Shown one piece after another: positions 24,271-33,130 of a DNA stretch of 64,000 nucleotides (position 1 is its first letter; every line of letters begins with the position of its first letter). The position numbers and the translations under genes are program-made. A model generated the notes under the pieces. It worked only from the letters and a program-made list of their open reading frames with translations, searched no databases and had not been told where the DNA came from. Source of the stretch: Persephonella sp. KM09-Lau-8 (GTDB lineage Bacteria; Aquificota; Aquificia; Aquificales; Hydrogenothermaceae); NCBI RefSeq assembly GCF_000703085.1, contig NZ_JNLL01000001.1:558001-622000 (forward strand), written 5' to 3'.

Positions 24271-26049
24271 ATGTATACCTGGGAAAAGATTTTTTCTGAG
24301 ATAAAAAAATACAAGAAAGAGCTTATCTTGGGGCATATTTTTGCCCTTCTGGCAATTGCTGTAAGTGTTCCAACCCCTCTATTCCTGCCTTTGCTTGTTG
24401 ATGAAGTGCTACTGAACAAACCGGGAATATTTGTCCATACATACAATAAAATCTTTGGACAGGGCAATCCTGTAACATATACCCTTGCTGCACTGATTAT
24501 TGTTCTAATAATGAGAACTTTGTTTTTTGTGTTTAATGCACTGCAGGCAAAGATTTTCACAAAAATATCCAAAAGCGTTACATACAAAATTAGGGAAGAC
24601 CTGCTTAAACATATAAAAGATTTATCTATGGCTGAATTTGAGACTGTAGGAAGTGGGGCTATTGCCTCTAAACTTATAACCGACGTTAACACCATTGATG
24701 ATTTTATAGGGAAAACAGTAAGTAGATTAATTATATCTGTTTTAACAATTGTCGGTGTTGCTGTTGTTCTTATTATGATTAACTGGAAGCTGGGGTTGCT
24801 TATAGTTTTTTTAAACCCTGTGGTTATATATTTCACTACCCTTGTCGGTCGCAGGATAGGAAAGTTAAAAGCTATAGAAAATAAAGCAGTAGAAAAATTT
24901 CAGGAAAAATTAACAGAAACCCTTGATTTATTCTGGCAGATAAGGGCAAGTAATAGAGAGGAGTCATTTATAAATGCAGTTTTAAAGACTGCACAGGAAG
25001 TTAAAAACACTGCCATAGAATTTGGCTGGAAAAGTGATGCAGCAGGGAGATTATCTATGCTTGTTTTCCTTGCTGGATATGAAATATTTAGGGCTACAAG
25101 TATCCTCTTCGTTGCATACTCAGACCTCACAATCGGTCTGATGCTTGCGATTTTTGGGTATCTGTGGGTAATGATGACACCTGTTCAGGAATTGCTTGGG
25201 ATACAGTATGCCTTCCATTCTGGAGATGCTGCTCTAAAGAGAATAAATCAGATTTTTGAAATGAGAAAAGAGCCTAAATATCCCCATATACTAAATCCAT
25301 TTAAAAATAGAGAAACAACATCGGTAAAGTTAAAGGATGTGTATTTTTCTTATGACGGAGAAAACTATGTTCTAAAAAATATCAATCTAAAGGCTGAAGA
25401 AGGCCAGAAAATAGCTATAGTAGGTGCCAGCGGAAGTGGTAAAACCACTCTGGCTCATATCATAGTAGGTTTTTACCCTGTGGATAAAGGAAAGGTTTTA
25501 TATGGAGATATTCCTGTTGAGGAAATTGGGCTTGATGTTGTCCGTGAAAATGTATCTCTTGTTTTGCAGATGCCTATGATGTTTAATGACACTGTTAGAT
25601 TTAACCTGACACTTGGCAGAGAGATCCCTGAATACAAGATATGGGAAGCTTTAGAAATAGCTCAGATGAAAGATGTAGTAGAGGCATTACCACAAAAACT
25701 GGATACACTTATTGGAAAAAATGGAGTTAGACTTTCAGGAGGTCAAAGACAGCGGCTTGCTATAGCCAGAATGATATTACAAGACCCTAAAATTGTTATC
25801 CTTGATGAGTCCACATCGGCTTTAGACACCCATACAGAATATAAGCTATTTAAGGCATTACAAAAATATCTTGAGAAAAAAACAGCAATTATTATTGCCC
25901 ATAGATTATCTACCGTTCAACAGGCAGATTATATCTACGTCCTTGATAAAGGGGAAATTGTAGAAGAAGGAACTCATCAGGAGCTTATGGAAAAAGAAGG
26001 TCTTTATAATCAATATATGAGAAGGTATTTTGCTCACGAAAACCTATAA
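24271..26049 (+). CDS. ABC exporter, fused permease and ATPase (MsbA/lipid-type)
   Basis: 592-residue half-transporter that should dimerise in the inner membrane. Six transmembrane helices occupy residues about 15-310. The nucleotide-binding domain has Walker A GASGSGKTT near 385, signature LSGGQRQR near 488, Walker B KIVILDESTSALD and the H-loop IIAHRLS. The opening (FSEIKKYKKELILGHIFALL) and domain order resemble MsbA and multidrug exporters, but the substrate is not evident. It is immediately downstream of the aldo/keto reductase, probably in one transcript. Confidence 0.93.
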   Translation: MYTWEKIFSEIKKYKKELILGHIFALLAIAVSVPTPLFLPLLVDEVLLNKPGIFVHTYNKIFGQGNPVTYTLAALIIVLIMRTLFFVFNALQAKIFTKISKSVTYKIREDLLKHIKDLSMAEFETVGSGAIASKLITDVNTIDDFIGKTVSRLIISVLTIVGVAVVLIMINWKLGLLIVFLNPVVIYFTTLVGRRIGKLKAIENKAVEKFQEKLTETLDLFWQIRASNREESFINAVLKTAQEVKNTAIEFGWKSDAAGRLSMLVFLAGYEIFRATSILFVAYSDLTIGLMLAIFGYLWVMMTPVQELLGIQYAFHSGDAALKRINQIFEMRKEPKYPHILNPFKNRETTSVKLKDVYFSYDGENYVLKNINLKAEEGQKIAIVGASGSGKTTLAHIIVGFYPVDKGKVLYGDIPVEEIGLDVVRENVSLVLQMPMMFNDTVRFNLTLGREIPEYKIWEALEIAQMKDVVEALPQKLDTLIGKNGVRLSGGQRQRLAIARMILQDPKIVILDESTSALDTHTEYKLFKALQKYLEKKTAIIIAHRLSTVQQADYIYVLDKGEIVEEGTHQELMEKEGLYNQYMRRYFAHENL

Positions 26050-26109
26050 AAATTTGATAATTGGCCGAAAATTAATAAAACAGATAAAAAAATATTAATG
26101 GAGGAATGG

Positions 26110-28104
26110 ATGAAATTTTTATCGAATTTAACCATTAAAATGAAAGTCCTTATTCTTTCTATTATTCCACTTCTGGCAATCTTAATTTACACCTCCATTT
26201 TTCTGTATGAACATTACAAAAGTTATTCTGAATCCCAAATCATAGAAAATAGTGTTAATCTTGCAACAAAAATATCAGCAGTTGTCCATGAATTACAAAA
26301 AGAAAGGGGGAGAACAGCAGGTTATCTGGGAAGTGGTGGAACGAAATTCAAAATAGAACTTCAAGAACAACGAAGACTAACAGATCAGAAAATATCCCAG
26401 CTTAAAAACTATTTAAATCAAATAGATAAAGACAGCATCCCAGAAAAAACATATATGAAACTCCAGACCGCAATGGAGGAGCTTAAAAAAATTAGTTTTA
26501 TAAGAAGTCAGGTTGATAGCCTAAACATTCCAGTTAATAAAGCAATAGGCTTTTATACGAATCTCAATAGACTATTTCTGGAAACAATAGGTTCTTTTGC
26601 AAAGAATAGCTCTGATGCAACCATAACAAAACAACTAACAGCATACACAGATTTTCTGTTTGCTAAAGAAAGAATGGGAATTGAAAGGGCTGTTTTATCT
26701 GCTGTCTTTGCAAGAGAAAGCTTTACACCTGAGCTGTATACAAAATTTATATCCCTTTTAAGTGAACAAAGAGCCTTCCTGATATCATTTGAAACTATAG
26801 CACCTGAGGATTTCCTTCAAAAATATCGTCAAATAGTCAGCGGTCAGGTTGTTGAAGAAGTTAAAAGAATGGAAAACATAGCAATTCAAAAGGCACAGGA
26901 AGGAAACTTTGAAGTAGACCCACACTACTGGTTTGACACTATTACAAAGAAAATCAATCTTATGAAAAAAGCAGAAGATTATATGTCTGCCACACTAATT
27001 AAAACTATAAATGATATCCAGTCCCATGCTAAAAGTAATCTTATAGCGGATTTTATTATTTCCTCAGTGATAATAGCTTTCATAGTGCTTATAGGATTTA
27101 TGATAAACAAATCAATCAGCACTACGATAACTACTATACAGAAAGAGCTTAAATATATTGCTGATACAAAAGACTTTACAAAGAAAGTAAGAGTAAATAC
27201 AAACGATGAGATGAAAAATATTGCTGACTCTATCAATTACCTTATTGAAGCCTCAAGAGAAGCGATAGAACAGGCAAAAATTGCTGCTCAGGAAAACACA
27301 TCTATTGCAGCTGAGCTTTCGGCAACTGCAACAGAAATAGAGAAAAGAGCAGAAGAGGAAACTCATATAGTCAATAACACTACAACAAAAGCCCACTCTA
27401 TAAGAAAACCCCTTGAGGTTTCTGTGGAAAAACTTGAACAGACCAAAGAAAAAATAATAAAGGCAAGTGAAACACTTGATGAAGCGAAAGGTAAGATTTC
27501 AAGTCTCATAGAAACTGTAAAATCCAGTGCTGCAGAAGAAATAAAAATTGTTCAGGAACTGGAAGCATTAAAAGAAGCCACAGAAAAAACAAAAGAGGTT
27601 CTTAAACTTATTGAAGATATAGCAAACCAGACAAACTTGCTTGCCCTTAATGCTGCTATTGAGGCAGCAAGAGCTGGAGAATTTGGAAAAGGATTTGCAG
27701 TTGTTGCTGATGAAGTGAGAAACCTTGCAGAAAAATCAAGGGAATATGTTGAAAATATAACAAACACCATTATGGAGCTTTTAACTCATATAAATAACAT
27801 AGCCGAAAAAATCTCCAGCAATGCACAGGCTGTCAATAAACTTGCAGAAGAATCCTCAAAAGTTGAAGAGGATGTAAACAATATAACAACCACCATGAAA
27901 GAAACAGCTGAAGTCTCAGAAGACGCATCAGAATCTATTAAAGCAATAGTAGAAGAAATAAAGGGAATTATAGCTGATATAGAAAAGATTAATGAGATTT
28001 CAACTGCAAATACCCAGAGTGTTGAAGAAATTGCCAAGGCAACAGAGCATCTATATACAATGACAGAAAATCTCAGCAAAATACTTGAAGAATTTAAGAC
28101 ATAA
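26110..28104 (+). CDS. Methyl-accepting chemotaxis protein with NIT sensor domain
   Basis: An N-terminal transmembrane helix (about residues 10-32) and a second at about 310-330 flank a periplasmic NIT (nitrate/nitrite-sensing) helical domain that contains the characteristic [22 protein letters not shown]-like stretch follows, then the cytoplasmic coiled coil with the signalling hairpin ([20 protein letters not shown] and [15 protein letters not shown]). It probably senses nitrate or related oxyanions and signals to CheA/CheW; no che genes are in the window. I chose ATG 26110 rather than the in-frame 26098 because GGAGG at 26100-26104 sits five bases before it. Confidence 0.9.
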   Translation: MKFLSNLTIKMKVLILSIIPLLAILIYTSIFLYEHYKSYSESQIIENSVNLATKISAVVHELQKERGRTAGYLGSGGTKFKIELQEQRRLTDQKISQLKNYLNQIDKDSIPEKTYMKLQTAMEELKKISFIRSQVDSLNIPVNKAIGFYTNLNRLFLETIGSFAKNSSDATITKQLTAYTDFLFAKERMGIERAVLSAVFARESFTPELYTKFISLLSEQRAFLISFETIAPEDFLQKYRQIVSGQVVEEVKRMENIAIQKAQEGNFEVDPHYWFDTITKKINLMKKAEDYMSATLIKTINDIQSHAKSNLIADFIISSVIIAFIVLIGFMINKSISTTITTIQKELKYIADTKDFTKKVRVNTNDEMKNIADSINYLIEASREAIEQAKIAAQENTSIAAELSATATEIEKRAEEETHIVNNTTTKAHSIRKPLEVSVEKLEQTKEKIIKASETLDEAKGKISSLIETVKSSAAEEIKIVQELEALKEATEKTKEVLKLIEDIANQTNLLALNAAIEAARAGEFGKGFAVVADEVRNLAEKSREYVENITNTIMELLTHINNIAEKISSNAQAVNKLAEESSKVEEDVNNITTTMKETAEVSEDASESIKAIVEEIKGIIADIEKINEISTANTQSVEEIAKATEHLYTMTENLSKILEEFKT

Positions 28105-28113
28105 AAGTTCCTC

Positions 28114-28147
28114 AGGCAGGGCTTCCTCCTTGCCTTTTTCTTTTTTC
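28114..28147 (+). terminator. Intrinsic terminator after the chemoreceptor gene
   Basis: AGGCA at 28114-28118 pairs with TGCCT at 28131-28135, with further partial pairing of GGG and CTCC inside. It is followed directly by a pyrimidine tract of TTTT, C and TTTTTT. It sits ten bases after the chemoreceptor stop and before uvrD. Confidence 0.75.
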
Positions 28148-28206
28148 TTCCCAAATTTTTCTTCTGTTGTCCTATAATAGATACAGTTTTTTCTCAGGGA
28201 GGAAGT

Positions 28207-30321
28207 ATGGATATATTAGAAGATTTAAATCCTCAGCAAAAAGAGGCTGTAGAATACTTTAGCTCACCGCTTCTTGTTCTTGCAGGGGCAGGTTCAGGGA
28301 AAACAAGGGTTATAACACACAAAATAATGTATCTTGTGGAAAAATTTGGTATTCCTGTTAATAGAATACTTGCTATAACATTTACAAACAAAGCTGCCAA
28401 TGAAATGAAAGAAAGGGTGGTCAAAGCCCTTGATTTACAAAATGAACCTGAATGGATAACAACATTCCACAGCCTTTCTGCAAAAATCCTCAGAATAGAG
28501 GCAGAGCATATCGGATATAAAAATGACTTCGTTATATACGATGAAGAAGACAGCAAAAAAGTTTTAAAAGATGTGATAAAAGAGTTAGACCTTGATGGAG
28601 AGGTTTATAAACCTGAAAGACTCAAAAATATAATAAGCCAGATTAAACAAAATCTGGATGAATCTATACTGGACTTTTATGCCTTTACAATGCCCCATCT
28701 TCCAAAAATCTATCAAAAATATCAAGAACATCTGGCATTTAGTAATGCAATGGATTTTGATGACCTGCTGCTTAATGTTGTCAAGCTATTTAAAGAAAAT
28801 CCAGAAATCCTGAAAAAATGGCAGGAAAAGTTTGATTATATTCTGGTAGATGAGTATCAGGATACCAACCTTGTTCAGCATGAGATTTTAAAATTGATTG
28901 TTGGAAACAGAGATTGTATTACCGTTGTGGGAGACCCTCAGCAATGTATATACACATGGAGAGGTGCAAATCCTGAGAATATACTGGATTTTGAAAATGA
29001 TTTTCCCAACACCAAAATAATAAAACTCGAAAGAAACTACCGTTCCACAGAAAAGATACTATCAGTGGCAAACAAAGTAATATCAGATATAAGAGGTCGC
29101 TGGAAAGAAAAGGTTTTAAACTTATGGACGGATAAAAAAGGCGGAGAGGATATATATCTAATAATTCTGGAAACAGATAAAAAAGAAAGTGATTTTATAG
29201 CCAGAAAAATCAAATCCATAACAAAGGAAGAAGGATATTTTTACTCAGATTTTGCTGTGCTTGTAAGAATGTCTTATCTATCCCGTAATATTGAAGAAGC
29301 TTTTATAAAGCATAACATTCCATATCAGGTTATAGGCGGAGTTAAGTTTTATGAAAGGGCTGAGATAAAGGATATTCTTGCATATCTTAGATTTGCTTTA
29401 ATACCAACTGATACACAGGCATTTAAAAGGATTATTAATCTGCCTTCAAGGGGAATAGGAGAAAAAACAATTCAAAAAATAAAGCAGTTTTATGAAACAG
29501 ATTGGCTTCGGGCTTTACATGATGCTTATCCATCTTTATCAAAAAAAATCCAGCTCAGACTTCAGGAATTTCTTGAACTGATTGAATACGTGAGAAACCA
29601 CGCAAATACCTCTCCTGCAAATACGGCAAAATATGTTGTGGATGTTATCAAATATGAAGATTATTTGATGGATAAATACAAAGACTGGGAAGACAGAGTT
29701 GCCAATATTCATGAGCTTTTCAATGCTCTGAAAGAAATAGAAAAAAGCGGAAAAACATTTATGGAATTTTTAGAAGAAAGTTCTCTTTCACAGGCTCAGG
29801 ATAATCTGGAAAACTCAAATACTGTAAAAATAATGACTGTCCATGCTGCCAAAGGGTTGGAATTTCCTGTGGTGTTTATCGCAGGATTGGAAGATGGGAT
29901 ATTCCCAAGTGGAAGGTCTTTTGAGGATATTGAGCAGATGGAAGAGGAAAAAAGATTATTCTATGTGGCAATTACAAGAGCAAAAGAGAAATTATTTATG
30001 ACTTATGCAAAACAGAGGGCATCTTTTAGTGGTTATCTTAATGAAACCAAGCCGTCCAGATTTTTGAAAAGTATAAAAGACAGTGTAAAAATACTGGCAG
30101 ATAGGAGTCTGGTAAAAAAATCCCAGAAATCCCCAAAACCTGCAGCAAGCTATGGAAATAAGGCATTTTCTTCATCTTCAGATATAAGAATAGGACAGCT
30201 TGTTAAACATGATATCTTTGGAAAAGGTGTTGTGAAATCCATTTCAGGAAATAAAGCAACAGTTATTTTTGAAAATGTAGGAGAAAAACAAATTATAAAA
30301 GACTTTCTAAAACCAGTTTAA
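28207..30321 (+). CDS. UvrD/PcrA-type superfamily 1 DNA helicase
   Basis: 704-residue 3'-5' helicase for repair or replication-fork clearance. Motifs in order: Q motif LNPQQKEAVEY, motif I AGAGSGKTR near 28, Ia TFTNKAANEMKER, II DYILVDEYQDTN, III VGDPQQCIYTWRGA, IV RNYRST, V KIMTVHAAKGLEFPVVFIAG and VI FYVAITRAKEKL. A C-terminal Tudor-like segment (DIRIGQLVKHDIFGKGVVKS) that is typical of PcrA/UvrD binds RNA polymerase in known members. AGGGAGG precedes the start. It ends one base before the convergent Rpn gene. Confidence 0.94.
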   Translation: MDILEDLNPQQKEAVEYFSSPLLVLAGAGSGKTRVITHKIMYLVEKFGIPVNRILAITFTNKAANEMKERVVKALDLQNEPEWITTFHSLSAKILRIEAEHIGYKNDFVIYDEEDSKKVLKDVIKELDLDGEVYKPERLKNIISQIKQNLDESILDFYAFTMPHLPKIYQKYQEHLAFSNAMDFDDLLLNVVKLFKENPEILKKWQEKFDYILVDEYQDTNLVQHEILKLIVGNRDCITVVGDPQQCIYTWRGANPENILDFENDFPNTKIIKLERNYRSTEKILSVANKVISDIRGRWKEKVLNLWTDKKGGEDIYLIILETDKKESDFIARKIKSITKEEGYFYSDFAVLVRMSYLSRNIEEAFIKHNIPYQVIGGVKFYERAEIKDILAYLRFALIPTDTQAFKRIINLPSRGIGEKTIQKIKQFYETDWLRALHDAYPSLSKKIQLRLQEFLELIEYVRNHANTSPANTAKYVVDVIKYEDYLMDKYKDWEDRVANIHELFNALKEIEKSGKTFMEFLEESSLSQAQDNLENSNTVKIMTVHAAKGLEFPVVFIAGLEDGIFPSGRSFEDIEQMEEEKRLFYVAITRAKEKLFMTYAKQRASFSGYLNETKPSRFLKSIKDSVKILADRSLVKKSQKSPKPAASYGNKAFSSSSDIRIGQLVKHDIFGKGVVKSISGNKATVIFENVGEKQIIKDFLKPV

Positions 30322-30322
30322 A

Positions 30323-31102
30323 CTATTGCTTTTCTTTTAAAACTTCTTTAACAAATTCTACAGGAAGTCCCAGGACATCAGCTATTTTATTAAAATTCCA
30401 TGCAGTTTTTTTATGCAAATTAATTACTGCTTCTTTTTGGGCTTCTAATTTACCTCTTTCAATACCATCTTTATAAAGAGGATGTCTTTCAATTGTTTCT
30501 TTATCTATAGTCAATGGCATATCCCTTTCCTCCTTTCGTAACTCCTCCATTAATTTAGGTCTATATGATAATAAATTCAATAACTTCTTTAAATAGTCCC
30601 TTCTTTTCCTTTCCGGCAGTTTTGATAACTCAGTAAGTATCTCCCTAAAATATTTCGAAGGATTTTTGACATCACATAAAACTGCCAGTATTTTGTCTGT
30701 TAAATCCTCACTTTCCAAAAGTTCTTCACATTTTATCTCTTTTATATCTTTTAAAATATAGCTAAATTTAAGGTTTTCTTTTTCTATTTTGTTTTCCATT
30801 TTTAGAGGTTTTTCTCCCAGATATAAGACCATTTGAAGAATATCCTTTGATGGATATTTCTGGGAAATCAGTGTGTAATATTCCAGCATCCTAAAGGGCA
30901 TATTTTTATCGTTTGTTGTCTGGAGTTCAAGGTGGAAAACTTTTCCGTCTTCCAGTTCCACAAGGAAATCAACTCTTCTGTCTTTTACTTCTGGTAAAGA
31001 GGTATCCAGTAGTTTTGTTGCTGATTTACCTGTTAGTATCTGGATAAACTTAGGTGGTATTTCCTGAATTACGTCCCTTAGAGTTATATCTAATTTTGCC
31101 AT
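30323..31102 (-). CDS. Rpn/PD-(D/E)XK-family nuclease-like protein
   Basis: 259-residue protein of the Rpn family (recombination-promoting nuclease/transposase-like). The nuclease core is seen in RRVDFLVELEDGKVFHLELQ, which supplies the Asp and the Glu-x-Gln typical of this fold. The C-terminal region has DMPLTIDKETIERHPLYKDG and a Lys/Glu-rich helix with a helix-turn-helix-like end (NKIADVLGLPVEFVKEVL). Rpn proteins are DNA endonucleases implicated in recA-independent recombination and, in some cases, phage defence. It abuts murI with one base between, so it shares the transcript. It is not flanked by insertion-sequence ends. Confidence 0.85.
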   Translation of the reverse strand: MAKLDITLRDVIQEIPPKFIQILTGKSATKLLDTSLPEVKDRRVDFLVELEDGKVFHLELQTTNDKNMPFRMLEYYTLISQKYPSKDILQMVLYLGEKPLKMENKIEKENLKFSYILKDIKEIKCEELLESEDLTDKILAVLCDVKNPSKYFREILTELSKLPERKRRDYLKKLLNLLSYRPKLMEELRKEERDMPLTIDKETIERHPLYKDGIERGKLEAQKEAVINLHKKTAWNFNKIADVLGLPVEFVKEVLKEKQ

Positions 31103-31103
31103 T

Positions 31104-31877
31104 TTACAGACTGCAAATCTGAGAAAGGTCTATTCTTTCAACAGGAATATCTCCAACCAGCATTTCTTTGAATTTTTTGAAACTTTCGGCCTCATCTGTT
31201 ATGTATATTTTCCTTTTTCCTATGCCTTTGAAAATAATGTTGTGTTTATGAAGAAACTCCACTATTGCCTGTGAGGAGTCCACAATTGAGATATGTGGAT
31301 AGAGCTGCTGGATTGTGTTTTTAAGCAATGGATAATGGGTGCAGCCTAAAATAAGGGTATCAATTCCTTTTTCTATGAGCTCATCAAGATATTCCTTTAC
31401 AATAAGTCTTGCTATTTCTCCTTCTGTTATTCCTTCTTCTACAAGGGGAACAAATAATGGACATGGTTTCTGGAATACCTGTATATCTTTTTTTTCTAAT
31501 AGATTTTTATAAGAATTACTTCTTATTGTCGCCTGTGTTCCGATAACCCCAACTTTTCCATTTTTTGTATGTCTCAAAGCCATCTCAACTCCTGGTTCAA
31601 CAACACCAATCACAGGAAAATCAAAATTATCCCTGAGTCTGTCTATAGCATAGGAAGATGCTGTATTACAGGCAACTATAAGGGCTTCTATTCCAAATCC
31701 TGCCAGATAACCTGCCGCTTCAAGTGAGTATCTGATTACTGTTTCAGGAGATTTATTCCCATAAGGAACACGGGCAGTATCTCCAAGATAATAAATATCA
31801 GCAAGGGGGAATTCTTTTGCTATTTCTTTGAAAACCGTAAGCCCGCCAATACCTGAATCAAATATTCCTATACTCAT
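31104..31877 (-). CDS. murI: Glutamate racemase
   Basis: 257-residue cofactor-independent racemase making D-glutamate for peptidoglycan. The two catalytic cysteines lie in VACNTASSY (C70) and LGCTHYPLL (about C180), with the N-terminal DSGIGGLTV and YYLGDTARVPYG motifs. Length and residue order are those of MurI. The start overlaps the rsfS stop by four bases (ATGA). The operon upstream contains BamD and RNase G, mixing envelope and RNA functions. Confidence 0.95.
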   Translation of the reverse strand: MSIGIFDSGIGGLTVFKEIAKEFPLADIYYLGDTARVPYGNKSPETVIRYSLEAAGYLAGFGIEALIVACNTASSYAIDRLRDNFDFPVIGVVEPGVEMALRHTKNGKVGVIGTQATIRSNSYKNLLEKKDIQVFQKPCPLFVPLVEEGITEGEIARLIVKEYLDELIEKGIDTLILGCTHYPLLKNTIQQLYPHISIVDSSQAIVEFLHKHNIIFKGIGKRKIYITDEAESFKKFKEMLVGDIPVERIDLSQICSL

Positions 31878-32230
31878 TTTTCTTCTTCCTTGTTTGAATA
31901 AACCACAGGTGCATCAGACCATAGCCACTCAAGGTTGTAATATTCCCTAAGCTCAGGGATAAAGATATTTACCATAATATCCCCGTAATCTATGGCTATC
32001 CATCTGCCTTCAGTATATCCCTCAATATGAGAAGGAATTACTCCTTTTTCTTTTAGTCTGTGTGTAATCTCATCACATATTGCTTTTGTGTGAACAGGCA
32101 CATCACCTGATATTATTACCATATAATCTGCTATTGGAGATACTTTTCCTATCTCAAGGGCTACAATATCTTTTCCTTTTTTCTCTTCGGCTGCCTTTAT
32201 GATTTCATTTAAAATTTCTTTTGTATCTAT
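31874..32230 (-). CDS. rsfS: Ribosomal silencing factor RsfS, apparent ATA start
   Basis: Iojap/RsfS family protein that binds ribosomal protein uL14 and blocks subunit joining. The core reads KDIVALEIGKVSPIADYMVI, then SGDVPVHTKAICDEITHRL and GRWIAIDYGDIMVNIF. The first ATG (32122) is inside the conserved domain and removes about 36 residues. Upstream, the frame stays open to a stop at 32236-32234 and carries RsfS-like DTKEILNEIIKAAEEKKG but has no ATG, GTG or TTG. ATA at 32230 is eight bases after GGAGG and three bases after the bamD stop, so it is the best start; the product would be 118 residues, the normal length. A sequencing error (ATG read as ATA) is possible. Confidence 0.82.
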   Translation of the reverse strand: MDTKEILNEIIKAAEEKKGKDIVALEIGKVSPIADYMVIISGDVPVHTKAICDEITHRLKEKGVIPSHIEGYTEGRWIAIDYGDIMVNIFIPELREYYNLEWLWSDAPVVYSNKEEEK

Positions 32231-32233
32231 GGT

Positions 32234-33130
32234 TTATCCCTCCTTTGCGTTTTTTAATAAATCTTTTATATCATCTTTATATTTTGTATCAGGAAATTCT
32301 TTTAGCATATGTTTTAGAACAGCTATGCCTCTTTTCTTGCTTTGTTGAATTCGCTCTTCCAGTTTATCTACATGTTTTTGCAGAAGCTCTTTTCGATTAA
32401 TCAGAACGTTCTTTTTTTCCAGATTTTTTTCTTGCTGTATCTTTTCTTCAAGCTCTTTTATTTTTTGCTTATATTCCTGAATTTCATCTTCGTATTGTTT
32501 ACCAGCATTCAGGAGATTATACCCAATCTTATAAATAACATATTCTTTATCTATAAAATCTGTATATTCATCATAGGCCATGTTGTAATATACTGCAGCC
32601 GAGTAATGTTTCCCAAGATGTTCATATAAATCAGCTATATCTATCAGATGTGTAGCTTCTATTTTTTTAACTTTACTGATTATCTCATCTGCTTTTTTTG
32701 CATAAGGGCTGTCTGGATACTCATCTTTTAATTCCTCAGCTTTATCAAGAGCTTTTCTTACATAAGTCAAATCTCTATCAGGTGAAGGAGATATTTTCAA
32801 ATAGGAAACAGCCAGTTTATAAAGAACTTCTGGAACCTGAGGAGCAGTAGGAAACAGAGCAAGGAACTCCTCAAATTCAACTATAGCATCTATATAGTTT
32901 TTTTCCATATAGTATATATTGGCAAGCATATATCTTGCCTGCATTATGTCTGCTGTTGTCATATCTTCTGCTTTGTAGATAGCCTCTCTTAAGTAGTCCT
33001 TGGCATCATCATATTCGCCTTTTTTATAGAGCTCTATTCCCCGTGGTAAAACCTGCTCTTTTGTGATTTTTTTCTCTGCACAGGAAAACATTAAACCTGC
33101 AACAAGTCCTGCAATAAGAATTTTTTTCAT
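32234..33130 (-). CDS. bamD: BamD-like outer-membrane assembly lipoprotein with TPR repeats
   Basis: Lipoprotein signal peptide with lipobox ending at C17 (GLMFSC), then TPR repeats (EQVLPRGIELYKKGEYDDAK, YMLANIYYMEKNYIDAIVEF and FPTAPQVPEVLYKLAVSYLK) matching BamD/ComL, an essential Bam complex lipoprotein that inserts beta-barrels. The later part contains a coiled coil (EIQEYKQKIKELEEKIQQEK), longer than in proteobacterial BamD, and a final TPR-like motif. The ribosome site of rsfS lies within its last codons. It starts in an ATGA overlap with the RNase G gene. Confidence 0.82.
   Translation of the reverse strand: MKKILIAGLVAGLMFSCAEKKITKEQVLPRGIELYKKGEYDDAKDYLREAIYKAEDMTTADIMQARYMLANIYYMEKNYIDAIVEFEEFLALFPTAPQVPEVLYKLAVSYLKISPSPDRDLTYVRKALDKAEELKDEYPDSPYAKKADEIISKVKKIEATHLIDIADLYEHLGKHYSAAVYYNMAYDEYTDFIDKEYVIYKIGYNLLNAGKQYEDEIQEYKQKIKELEEKIQQEKNLEKKNVLINRKELLQKHVDKLEERIQQSKKRGIAVLKHMLKEFPDTKYKDDIKDLLKNAKEG
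32238..32243 (-). promoter_or_regulatory. Ribosome-binding site deciding the rsfS start
   Basis: GGAGGG on the minus strand lies eight bases before the ATA at 32230 and inside the last codons of bamD (bamD stop at 32236-32234). There is no comparable site before the internal ATG at 32122, which supports initiation at the ATA. Confidence 0.6.

Noticed and set aside
24171-24836. 221-aa open frame on the minus strand
   Set aside because: It lies entirely opposite the aldo/keto reductase end and the ABC exporter, has low-complexity Ser/Thr/Ile composition and no ribosome site.
32120-32122. ATG as the rsfS start
   Set aside because: It would delete about 36 conserved residues of the domain and has no ribosome site, while the upstream ATA has both.
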